NCBI GenBank assembly: GCA_022496805.1
Contig: CM040099.1
Location: 20,010,031 to 20,074,030 of the forward strand
Direction of reading: 5' to 3'
DNA from: Pohlia nutans
Lineage: Eukaryota > Streptophyta > Bryopsida > Bryales > Mniaceae
DNA length: 64,000 bases
A model generated the notes under the pieces. The model did not search any database. It had not been told where the DNA came from and was given only the letters and a program-made list of their open reading frames with translations. Made by a program: the position numbers and the translations under genes. Position 1 is the stretch's first letter. Each line of letters opens with the position of its first letter. Of the stretch, positions 33,175 to 44,230 are shown piece by piece.

Positions 33175-33232
33175 TTAAACCAATCACAAACATCTCTATA
33201 CTGGGAGTGATGAAGCTAAGGATGAAACATCA

Positions 33233-33630
33233 CTTTAGGGTAAATGGGAGGAGCCCTAAAATCCAGTCCATCTGAATGTATGTACATTCATCCATTATTT
33301 GATGGTAACTTCCAAAAATATTCGTGATTTTTGGCGACCTAATGGAAAAATATTTCACAAAATGTTCCAATTCTTTTTTCAACATTGCAAAATATCTATA
33401 GTCACAAAATTTGTTATTTTGTTTCCTTTTGATTAGTTAATTAACTTTTTGATTGGAACAAATCTTCCTTTCAACTGTTGGTGAGCAGGGTCCTGGCAGA
33501 GCACCATCAACCCCAATTCCCCACACACAGAACTTAACCTAGAGGGCCTTTTGCCCTTTTGTCTTTGGGGAACAAGTTCATACAGTGGATCCCTTTAGGG
33601 TAATTGGGAGGAGCCCTAAAATCCAGTCCA
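33233..33630. repeat. Pair of 38-bp direct repeats 360 bp apart
   Basis: CTTTAGGGTAAATGGGAGGA with the following CCCTAAAATCCAGTCCA at 33233-33270 is repeated at 33593-33630 with a single mismatch. No coding sequence between them. Near identity in an otherwise diverged area suggests a recent duplication or remnant termini. Confidence 0.7.
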
Positions 33631-36351
33631 CAGTGATGCCCTCACCTTTGTCTTTGGATGATGACCTTTTTGCAGTGCCCTGCATTCGGCATATTCCTCG
33701 GTTACTTACAACCCTAATTCATTATGTCACTAAACTTGCTGAATTCATATCATAAGGTTCTTTAGAGCATCTCCACCGGGGCCTCTAGATAGGCACGTCA
33801 TATTAAATTTATCTTTTGCTAACAATGAGGTTTTAAAGTTAAATTAAGATGATTAGAATCGGATTAATTACAATAGAACTAAAAAAATCTTGATTTGGAC
33901 ATTGAATGACAAAGATACACCCCATTAAAAGGGCTTTAGAAGAATATTTCACCTCATAATCTAGCCACTATTCCTAAATCTTGGCAAGTCCACATCAACT
34001 CTAGCTAAAGAAGTTGAATGATGAAAGACTATTGAAGCGTCTACATTGTTACTTTTGCAAAGAGTGGACTCCACTAACTGCTTAAGAACTTTATGTGGCC
34101 AAAGGTGTTTTTGCCATTTTTAAACAAAAATTGACATAAGTAAAGGCAAGGCCAAGACAAACCAACCTAACTAAGGACATGCTTCCGTGTGAGCATCGAG
34201 CAAGTGGAAGACACTAGAAAACAAAAGTGAGGTCCCAATAAGCACTGCTTGTCCACCCATTTCGGTGAAAATGGAAAACATTCTCCTCATTTCACCTATT
34301 TTTGGTGGTAAATTAGCAAGGTTCCACCTTTTCAATACCGATGACTGATACATGAAAGGAGGCCCTAAACCTACAAGATTTAAAGTTAGGACCAGACAAG
34401 GTTGATCATTGTTCTAGCTAGCCAAATATTGTTACAACACCAAAGCTTACGGAATTGATCCACGACTTTGGCTTTCTTCTCTAATTTCTTGCGATGTTGC
34501 GGAGTTTTTTTTCAAACAATTCTACCATAGACCCTAAACCCTTAAACCGCATTTTACAACAAAGCTTTTTGACGTCCCAATGCACACCATCAAATGCAAC
34601 CTCATTCTGCTCCTCTCATAACATCCATATGACTACGCTTCTAGCTAAGAGCCATAGTCTAAGTCTAACATGCTTTCGTCATTCTCAAAATGAGCCTCCA
34701 AAGGTATAATTGTGGTTCCTTTTTTTTTACTTGATCATTCATTTGCATTGGTATATTAACACCTTCTCTAATAATACCACACCTCATGTTATCTCGTTAA
34801 ACCCTAACGTCACTCAATTCTATACTCATTTTTGGCCATTCACGAAGTTTACTTTCTCACGGTCAAACATTGCTTTTACTTAACAACACCCAATTAAATA
34901 TCGACTCTCGCTCTTCCATCAAACTCTAACAATATTGAATTAAATATCCACTCTTGGTCTCCCATCAAACAATACCCAATTTTATATCCACTCTTGTTCC
35001 TTCGTCAAACTCTTCTTTCTAATAGGAAATATCAATGGGTACATTTTTTTTAAATATCACACTATTAGATTAAAGTTTCATCCTAGAGACAATTTAATGT
35101 AGGTGACTTGATGTTGTAAAGCCTTGAGCAATTTAATATTATTATTTTTTGCTATAAGTGGATAAATATGAGAACTGCCTAGAGCAACATGAAAATTGTA
35201 ATGCTAAAAGCAAGAATTGTAATGCTAAAAACAATCATGCTATGTGGTTAAATTACATTGCCTTGAGCAAGTTATTAGGTTAATTGAGCCTATAAGAAAA
35301 TGAATAGGGAAACGCCAAAGTAAAATGATGGCACATTGCTAAATGCAACATTTTGATACAAACATGTGGTTGAATGATGAATGAGTGATGCTATAAACAA
35401 TTATTGTGAGTCTATGCCTTGAGCAAATGCAACAAGGAAATTGTTATCTTTGTGCCTTGAGCTATATGATTTGTGATTCTTTCAGGCAAAAAAGTAGCCT
35501 TTGTTTGTAAACCAACGCACTAGTATAAGACGGTGACTACATATTTGTATTGTTGCATCCATAAGTCATGAACAAAAACCAAAGATAGGATGAAGAGTGT
35601 TCCTTACACCTATATCCAATGGGTTAATTTATCTTTATTCTTTGCAGTAATAAAATCACAATAGAAAACCACTTCAAAAGTGACTTTAATCGCGTCACGA
35701 TAGACCATCTAACCTTCCTTAAACCAAAAAACTTCCACTGTAAATTTCCTTAGGTGGTTTATTTCCCAAGTTTTTCCGTACAACAAGTTTATGTGTCACA
35801 CGTTTACATGTGGTCCATGCAGTGTGTCATCTTTGTTTGTTTTCTTATCTTCAATGAGAAAGACTCATAGTATGAAGTCCAGTTTCCTTGAAGGTCACGT
35901 TTCTAATATGTCTGTCTACATCATGTTTTGTTTGTGGGTTGACACACTGCACGGTTTGGACATGGGCAATGTATATTGTTTGTGTGTTCTTTTTGTGGAT
36001 GTGGTTGCCAATGGCCCTTTGTCCGGTGGGCACTGGCTCATTGTCAAGACGAACAAATACTTTATTCACGCTAGCCTCGAAAGAGGACCGGAGTTCATAT
36101 CTATATATTTGAATGTGGTTGTAAGATTTCTTTTGTGTAAGTTGTATACTAGCTATGTGCAATGTATAATGAGGTTGCAATGTATATTGACCATGTGATT
36201 GTTCTGTGAACGTGGTCGAAGTGTATGAGCATGTTTGTGTGCAGGTGGAAGTATTCAATGTTATGGCTTTTATAAGGGCATGTAGTTGTAAGTTTTCTTT
36301 GTGCAAGGCATTACTGACTATGTGCAATGTATTATGATTGTGCAATGTGTA
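33631..36351. other. Gene-free stretch
   Basis: No gene recognised. 33778 carries a lone MITE-like end TTAGAGCATCTCCACCGGGG with no partner found. 35125-35465 repeats the phrase TGCCTTGAGCAA four or five times irregularly, with AATTGTAATGCTAAAA twice. 36000-36345 repeats GTGCAATGTAT several times. Open frames at 35791-36345 have no recognisable motif. Confidence 0.5.
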
Positions 36352-36355
36352 TTAA

Positions 36356-36709
36356 CCCTTAAACATCAAAGCAAGCCCCACGGGCTTGGTATAAAGGAAT
36401 AATTGGAGAAAAAAGTTTCATTTCTCAACCAAATCAAGCGAGACTTGTTGCGTTGGAAAGCTACTGAAAAAGCGATCTAGATTCCAAATTTTCGTCTCAT
36501 TGAGAGATTGTGGAATCGTTGGTAAGCAATCAAAGTTATCAAATTGAACAAGTTTTGAGGTTGGGGCAGCTGAAGTTCAGCAGTGCCATTGTGCTACAGT
36601 GCTAGCCAGCAATGCACTGCAGAGCCATTTTTGCAAAAAAAAAAAAAATTGCAAAAAAATTTAGATTCTTTCCGGGCTGCCCCGTCCAGGCCCTCTTGAC
36701 GTTTAAGGG
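36356..36709. mobile_element. TTAA-flanked MITE (CCCTTAAACRTCAA ends)
   Basis: 354 bp. TTAA at 36352-36355 and 36710-36713; left end CCCTTAAACATCAAAGC, right end inverted CCCTTAAACGTCAAGAGG. Non-coding. The 4-bp TTAA target with CCC ends is the piggyBac pattern. Confidence 0.8.
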
Positions 36710-36713
36710 TTAA

Positions 36714-38034
36714 CTGTCACAGGGAGAAAAAAAAAGACATTAGAATATGCTTATTCTTAAAATAAATTCGCCTATAATAAAAATGGAAAATAAATAAAAA
36801 TCACCAAGCAATAGAGAAATCTATAAAGTTGTGAAATCTCAGGCATTTGGTATTGCGTCAATCAAGATTCTGGCTCACAGGACAATAAAAGTAGGAGTGT
36901 CGGGTTCCAAAAAAAAACCGGATGAGTTATATTTCCGGAAATTAAATTTAGGTGACTTGGGTTTGGTCCCGTCTCAAGGTGACAATCGGGTATAGTGCAG
37001 AAGCCCGTCTGAAAATAAACCACATGATCAGAACACATCCGCCATCAAGGTGTGATCTTTGGATCTTGTGACCCCATGAGCCTTATGAGCTTCTACTCCC
37101 TAGTCCGGCACACCTCTTTTGAGCTTGTGACAATGAGTTTTCGAATATTTATAAAATAAAGAATGGGGATGCAACTATGGATGGGTGATTTAGAGACTTT
37201 GCGAATTTCTCTACCCCTGGAATTTTAGGAAATCACCATTTGCAAATGCTTATATTTCGCCTTTTCTTCCATTTTCAAAATCTGGAGAAAAAAAAAGAAA
37301 GAAAAGAAAACCCTGGTGTATATGATTTCATCTCAAAAGAATTAATAATCGCCTATCAGTCAGTCATTTCAGACTCAACTCGGGATCTGATCATGGAAAC
37401 CAACCATAGGATTCCTACCCTACATTGTGGTCACTTTCAACGTAAATTAACTTTTTTTTTCAAAAAGAAAAGAAAAAGCCCTAGATGTCACCTTCTGATT
37501 GGTTGTGGAATTTTGCCAGAATCTGGCCTTCACGTACAGTATTTCAAACCTCAGTTTTTTATTTATTTATGTGACTCAAAAAAAAAAGGAAGAACAAAAA
37601 CAAAAAGCAGAAGACAACTAACAGGAGAGGAGGAGAATTTACCGGTGCAGTACAACTAACAAGGTAGGATTTTATCCGACAGCTTTCTTTCTCCTTTTCT
37701 TTTCAAGTACAAAGTTGAACTTTGTTGGTCCGGAACAGTGCTCGAGATTCTATTTGAGCCAACCAGCCAATTTTCTTTATTTTTTCAAAGCAACCGGTTT
37801 TTAAGAATATATCCCGAATATCTCGTCTACAATATTAAATATAACTAATTTTTAGTCATTTAGTCTTGTCTTTTGTCTCTATTCTAAAAATTCAATTAGT
37901 TATTTCGAAAAATCAATCGGCTGATTTGCAACTAACTACTAGTTCTTCCCAAACAATAGTCAGGAATTACTTTAAAGTATCAAATGATGATGAGGGGTAC
38001 CCTGAAGGTGTTGCCGGGGTACTTACTCAAGGGG
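36714..38034. other. Gene-free stretch
   Basis: No recognisable gene or element ends. The open frame at 37240-37659 is lysine-rich low complexity without a known motif. Confidence 0.4.
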
Positions 38035-38037
38035 TTA

Positions 38038-38538
38038 GAGCATGGCCACCGTTGGACGCCAAACGGGGCCTGGCCGGCCTTTGGCAGGCCCGGGTTGCTT
38101 TTGGAGCCGCACCGCCACACTTGCAACGGCCCTTTTCGAATCGGCCACTTCAAATAGACCTCTCGATTCTCTATTCTGGCGAGTGCATAGAATTCTCCAG
38201 CGCGCCCAAGAATCGGAGAAATCTACAAGGATCTTGTCTATTCTCGTCTAAGATTTTGTCTATTCTCCCAGCCTTCGCTCGACTGTTGAGCTTTTTGGAG
38301 CCGGCGCGGCCACCTAAGCAGCCACCTAGGCCCGACATTGATTGTGGCCCACACCGTCAGAGCTGGCATTCGGCGATTTCTGCAAGGCGCCGGCATTTCT
38401 GGGATCTCCCCAGCTGTACAGTGTGCCAGAAGTGCGCGACTGTGAGGAGCCGGGAATCTGCCGCGGCGTAGAGGGCAACCGGAGCCCTCGAAATCGCATT
38501 TGCCGAGTGGTTTCTGTGGAGAATGGGTGTGGATGCTC
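38038..38538. mobile_element. PIF/Harbinger-type MITE, GAGCAT ends
   Basis: 501 bp, GC-rich for the window. Left end GAGCATGGCCACC, right end inverted GAGCATCCACACC, flanked by TTA (38035-38037, 38539-38541). Long open frames inside reflect its GC content; no recognisable protein. Confidence 0.72.
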
Positions 38539-39426
38539 TTAGCGGTTTGATTCTAGCCATAAAATCACCACTCTATCAAATGAAAACTCTTCTGCAATGG
38601 GTTGCCCAAAGCAACTCGTCAACTTTACCTCAGGTTGCAAAGCAAATGGTGTGCTTTCAAAAAAAAACAAGTAGCTACATTACGAGGAGCTTTAACAGAA
38701 ATAGTAGGAATGAAGAACAAGAATGCATTTCAGTTGTTTATGAAGAACAAGAATCATGAATGAAATATATTAGCTTCAGTTGCTTTTAGTAAAAAAAAAA
38801 GGTGTCCCTACAATACCTCTTCCCTACAATCAGAGCCAATAAATTAATTAACTAATTAATAATAGTAATAATAATTTAAAATAAATAAGAAAGGAATTGT
38901 TTCATGTGCGAAAAGAAATGCTAAATTACAGGGCCTTATTGCAGTCAGTCAACTGAAGTGATTCGATCTTATTCACGTGAATATTTTTGGGAGGAGGATA
39001 CTATTCACTTGTATGAGTGCCCTACTTACTACCGGTAGTACTTTAGTACCTGGAATGTTTCACTATTCACTCCTATTTACTCCCACTTACTATTCACTCC
39101 TCATTTAGCCATCAGGATGGGAAATCACCGCATTCACACTGAAGGGGGAAGAAAGCCGGTTTTGAGGTTAAATATAATATTCTTGATATGGAGGGGTCAA
39201 AAGAATCTCACTTTACATCATCCCATGACACTCAACCTTTCATCACAGATTCACAGTCGGGGTTGTTTTACCCCTAAACGTCAAATGGGGATAGTAGATA
39301 CGTTTTTGTATAATTGGCATTTGCTACCAACAAGGAGTTCTAAATTAGGATCTCAATAACTCACTAAAACTGCATTGTTGGGATTGGAAGATTGTAGTAT
39401 GTCCTTAAACCATATTATTGAGTTAA

Positions 39427-39649
39427 CCCTTAAAGGTCCAAAGAGCCCTTTCCGACCAATATTATATTAATATTCCATTATATTTGACATGGTTCTACAC
39501 CTCTCATGGGTTTAAGATCAAAAGTCAAGTTGAAATTCACATCAACATGATTTTAATGAGCAATTGGGGTCTCACTTTGGAACTTTCTATTTACAACAAA
39601 TGTCAAATATACGCCAAAGTATCTATTAACCCCATTAGCCTTTTAAGGG
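39427..39649. mobile_element. TTAA-flanked MITE (CCCTTAAAGG ends)
   Basis: 223 bp. TTAA at 39423-39426 and 39650-39653; left end CCCTTAAAGGTCC, right end inverted CCCTTAAAAGGC. Non-coding. Confidence 0.75.
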
Positions 39650-39713
39650 TTAATAAACGAGAACATGCGATCTAAACCCCCAAAATATCAGGAAACCAAA
39701 GTCTATGTCATCT

Positions 39714-40067
39714 TTGAGTGTAACCGAAATCAAATCAAATAGTGAACTCAACACCCTCTAACTTCAATTTTAGACATGAGTTTCACATTGTTAAAGCCAA
39801 CTAATCAAACTAATCACCTAATCATATCCAAGTTTATCACATGCCTTGTCATTATCTCAAATTGGATGTGGGTCATCGATAGGGAAGCCTTGGCTCTTTC
39901 TGAACTCACCTTAGTATCAATTTTGCCTCCTTTGTCACAACAAAACTAGTTCACACTCCTTTCTATTTTGGATTTTTTGAAAACCATGCCAGTTTGCTTG
40001 AATGCCTTAAATATGGGTCAGACTCACCTCATCTAACATGTATTCTTTATTCTTTTCGGTTAACTCT
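39714..40067. mobile_element. Probable third, diverged copy of the AGAGTTAACYG MITE family
   Basis: The right end TTTTCGGTTAACTCT and following AAT match the other copies. The left end is probably GAGTGTAACCGAAAT near 39716. AAAACTAGTTCACACTCC is shared internally. Ends are uncertain. Confidence 0.45.
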
Positions 40068-40594
40068 AATGCACACTCAAAAATGAGATTTTGGAAGGTG
40101 TGCGACTTCAAGGTTAAATGGAATTTAACTTAAATTTTCAAAAATGAAAGTGAAGAGGTTCAACAATGACCTGCATCAACACCTCTCTGTTGCAATCTTT
40201 CATGTCAAAAATGGACTTACACATAATTAGTGTGAAGTTCACAAGTGAGGGTGACTTATCCATGTACGGGTCTGGATAAATATTTATAAGTTAAAACATG
40301 AAGGAGTTGGTACATAGACCAAGATTTGAGTACAAACACGAATGGAACATGAACAAGACAACACAATCAAAATAAATCAAGACAACAAACTTCCAAACAC
40401 TAAATATACAACACAGTACAAGTGTTGTATTTGTAAGTATTTATTGTGTTTTCAAGGATTTGCAATGTTCTTACATTTTGTCTATACGGTATTTTGATAG
40501 TTGCATAACTCCAAATTGAATATTTATTTTTCTAAAAGATGTGGAAAAAATTCACTTAAGTTTGAGGTGCGAAGAGGAAGATATGAGAGTCTAA

Positions 40595-40957
40595 GGGCCG
40601 CTTCACACTATGGCCAAAGGTCGAGAGGCCGTCGATTTCCACCAATCAAATTGCAAGAAACCATGGTTTCGGCCTCTCGACCCTTCACACTAAAGGCCAA
40701 AGTCCAAAGGCCATGGACCTTCAAAATGCTTACATGGCAATACTTTTTGACCAGGTGACGGCTTCTTGAGAGGAAGTTTGGGTCCTACATTTTGCAAGAC
40801 CCGTCACTATGGTTGAGAGGCCGTCGATTTCTTTTCATAAAAAAATGAAAACTATATTTTATGCCTATTTTCAGTAGATTTCTTTGGACTCTCAACAAAG
40901 TTTGGACTCTCAATTCCATAGCCTCTCGACTTGGACGGCCATAGTGTGAAGCGGCCC
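40595..40957. mobile_element. PIF/Harbinger MITE, GGGCCGCTTCACACTATGG family, copy 2
   Basis: 363 bp, near-perfect ends GGGCCGCTTCACACTATGG and inverted copy, flanked by TAA (40592-40594, 40958-40960). Internal inverted words GTCGAGAGGC recur. Non-coding; the best preserved member. Confidence 0.9.
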
Positions 40958-41081
40958 TAAAGTGACGCCCAAATAGCCTCCTTGCGCTCAAAAAATCACC
41001 AAAATTGCACACTTCGTGAATTTTCAATCAAGAAGTACTCACGCATTCAACCCTCAAAAAGAGCAATATTAGAATAAATTT

Positions 41082-41290
41082 GAGGCCTTCAAGAGGCGAC
41101 CACTTTTCAACATGGAAAACCAAATTAAATAATAATAAAATAATAATAATTGTTTTCCAACGTGGACGTTGCTTGTCTACATTAGACAACCATTTTCTAA
41201 GAAAATATTATTAATTATATTAATTATTCTTTTTAAAATTTTCTAGTCTAATTTTCCATGTTGAAGAAGTGGGGGCCTCTTGAAGGCCTC
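41082..41290. mobile_element. Hairpin MITE, GAGGCCTTCAAGAGGC ends
   Basis: 209 bp; left GAGGCCTTCAAGAGGCGACC then ACTTTTCAACATGG, right the inverted version. No clear target duplication. Confidence 0.75.
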
Positions 41291-41399
41291 GTTTTTTTCT
41301 AATGGGGTCTTTTTGCTCATCACCTTACAATTCACAACCCAACAACTTGAACTTCTTAACTTTTTAGTTTCAAAAGCCGCATAAAGCCTTTTGGTCTTT

Positions 41400-42320
41400 T
41401 AGGGGTTAATCCCTAAAGGACTGGTTTATCTTTAAATTTTATCACTTTCTCGTGATACTTTCAAGAGTGCAATTGTATCTCATAATTGGTATTCATGTTA
41501 AAAAATTCACCGTTGAAGCTCAAAGGAAACTTGGTCGTGAGACTATATATATCAAATTTTAGAACAATTTACCATATATATCACATGATTATAAAGTTTG
41601 ATCATCAGTTGTTTTCTGAAATTTTTAAGCAAATCAATAGGTCCTCGATAGGTCATTCACTACAAACATTCTCATAAATTTTAAAACCATGATTAGCGTT
41701 GAAAATTTTAAGAGCATACAAAGATGTATTGTATATAGGTGCTTACAAAAATGGTATCCAAAACTGAATACAACAACAATGATTGATTTTAAAATATTTA
41801 TGTTTGGGTGAAGTAACTTGTTGGCAACTCGTTGAGCCGGTGTTTGTAATCGTTATTAATTGTTACATTGCATAAAATGGATAAAGATTTTAAATTTATT
41901 CTTTGCATATTCCAAAATAATATAAAATATATAAAAATATTCCAATTATTTTGAAAATATTCCATTTTGAATGTATTTAAACATTTTATGTAATTATTAT
42001 ATAGTGTTGATGCAGTAATGGAATTTTTTTACATATTGTATATTCTTCTTTTTAACAAACCTGATGCCCTAGTGTGAAAGTGTCCACCAAGTCATGAACC
42101 TCCCAAACTACCATTTCCCAAATCCACACGCATTGACGTTTTAGTTTTTTCCCGGTAGACCGAATAACGTAATTATTGCAAATTTTGAGGTTTTTTGTAC
42201 GAACATTTCAATTCTATAATTAACATCGAGACAAAATTATGATATCCAAATAAGTTACCAAAGTACCAAAATTATTCTTGGACATAATGCGTCTACTTAG
42301 TCTTTTAGGGATAAAGGGGA
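41400..42320. mobile_element. Two TTAA-type ends sharing one TTAA; possible 0.9-kb element
   Basis: At 41400-41425 an outgoing end (CTTTTAGGGG) and an incoming end (TCCCTAAAGGACTGG) abut on a shared TTAA. An inverted GTCTTTTAGGGATAA lies at about 42300, giving a possible element of ~0.9 kb. The left partner of the first end was not found. Confidence 0.4.
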
Positions 42321-42448
42321 TTGCAATAAATTTTTTTTTGCAATGACTACGACAAAACAAGATTTGACACAGACCATGTCAAATTAATTTTTTTACGGGG
42401 TATAGTCAATCATAGAGAAATGACTGATTTTGATGGTTCCAAAAAACT

Positions 42449-42645
42449 TGGTTGAATTTGGAAATTGAATACCCAAAGTGCAGTTTACATAATTGAATTA
42501 TATACCAAATTAAAAAATGCAAGCAATTTGGAATACAATGTAAGCTCCATTTTATTCATAGATATAGCCCTTCAAAGTAAAGCACATTATAGAGTGGGTC
42601 ATGCCTCAAAAGCTGAGTTTGGGCCGAATCAAGTTATGTCATCAA
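42449..42645. repeat. Dispersed repeat, partner at 59098-59212
   Basis: GGTTGAATTTGGAAATTG, ATATAGCCCT and ATTATAGAGTGG occur in the same order in both places. The 59-kb copy lacks about 80 bp of the middle. No coding meaning seen. Confidence 0.6.
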
Positions 42646-42964
42646 CTAAAATTCAATGCAAATTGGAATTTCATGTAGATTATATGGCTTGCAAATAAAA
42701 AATCGTAGATTGTATGGTTTGTGTGATTGAAAAATCTCATGTACATTGTATAGCTTGTACGATTGAACAAATAAGAAACCGTGAACAAAATAATGACATC
42801 AAAGTTGTGGCAATGACATATGACATACTAGGACTTATTAAAGCGTGTAGCTACAACAAAGGAGATTTCACACCACAAGAAGTTTTCAACAAACAATAAA
42901 TTGTTAATAAAGCAATGAAGAATAGATCGACTGTCCGTCAGACCGTTGTGTCATACAGACCATT

Positions 42965-43170
42965 GTGAATAGACTTGTCTGTTGAAACTATCGTGAATAG
43001 ACTGTTGAGACCATCACGAATATACTTGACTGTCAAGACTATCGTGAATAGATTCTCGGGACCATTACGAATATACTTGACTGTCGAGACTATCGTGAAT
43101 AGACTGTCAGGACCATTACGAATATACTTGACTGTCGAGACCATCGTGAACAGACTATCTGTCCATCCAC
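42965..43170. repeat. 51-bp tandem repeat, 3.5-4 copies
   Basis: Unit: GTCGAGACTATCGTGAATAG then ACTGTCAGGACCATTACGAATATACTTGACT-like sequence. 51 is a multiple of three, so both strands stay open (plus strand reads a 17-residue repeat VETIVNRLSGPLRIYLT). No known protein; simple tandem duplication is the likelier explanation. Confidence 0.85.
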
Positions 43171-43599
43171 CCTTGATTTGATGCTCATAGAACTCAAAGC
43201 AAGGACATAAAGAGTTGTGGCAAGAACACAAGGCATCCTCGTTACTATTTGGAATTGCATTTGACTACATCTGACCTAAAATGAAAATAACATGTGAACC
43301 GTCAAACCTCATATCAATTTATGATGCACCTACATTTTTCATTTTGAAAATTCATAAAGTATCCAAATAACAAATATTGATACGTTTCAATCATTTTTCA
43401 TTTGCTCACATGATTCAATTAAAATAAGTTTGAATGAATTATAGCAACTGCACCACACTAATATTTTCCAAGATTCTCTTTTTACATATAAAAATGAACT
43501 CTCTTTAAATAAAAAGAATTTCCCAAATTTTTTGAATATTTTACGAGTACCCTTGATAATCTACCCTCTTTTATTTATTTATATAATTTTTTAAAATTA

Positions 43600-44230
43600 G
43601 TTTTTCCCACTCCTATGGGTCGTCTTTCTCATCCATGGGACGTCGGAGGTCGGCCGAAGGGAAGGAGGCCATGGCGATGTTTCCCGTGATTCCATGGCGG
43701 AGCTCCGGATTGCTATTTTATTGTCCACTTACATTTTTCCGCGATCATGTGGATTCTAACATTCGACACAAAAAAAACTGAGCAAAGATCTCTCGTTCAT
43801 TAATATTAGGGTTTACTGGTAAATCAATTTGCGCCTTCTCTCAATCACTCTGTGGTTTCGATTCTGTACTGAGTTTCTCGAATTATGTTTTGACACTGTT
43901 TGGCGAAAGGTAATAGACGACTGGAACCTTTTTCTTTTCTTTCAAACACTGACAAGAAAAATTAGGTGTGGCATTTTTACAGGATGATTGTGCGATGATA
44001 GGGGACGGTTTGATGAGACATTGGCGAAGGTGGTGCTGTCTTCTTCTTTAATTAGGTTTTTTTTTTTGTGATTGCGTTGATGGAATAAATTTTTGTGATG
44101 CTGACAAGAATTAGGTTTGGCGTTCAGGTGATGGAATTTGGTTTGGACGCGGGTGTGCGCAAGCGGAGAATTGCGCGGTGATAGGGGATGAGACAATTTG
44201 TGAAGGTTTGAAAAGGTTTTTGTAACTATC
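43600..44230 (+). promoter_or_regulatory. Leader/promoter region of PAN2
   Basis: The 600 bp before the chosen ATG change from AT-rich to mixed composition and include several ATGs (for example near 43633 and 43672) in frames that close quickly. The ATG at 44231 was chosen because it opens directly into the first PAN2-like exon. No TATA box or other site can be assigned with confidence. Confidence 0.35.

Noticed and set aside
35791..36345. Open frames of 135 and 164 codons
   Set aside because: Built on repeated GTGCAATGTAT phrases, overlapping on both strands, with no recognisable domain.
42965..43170. Regular repeats suggestive of a CRISPR array
   Set aside because: The 51-bp units are contiguous with no unique spacers, and the genome is a plant nucleus.
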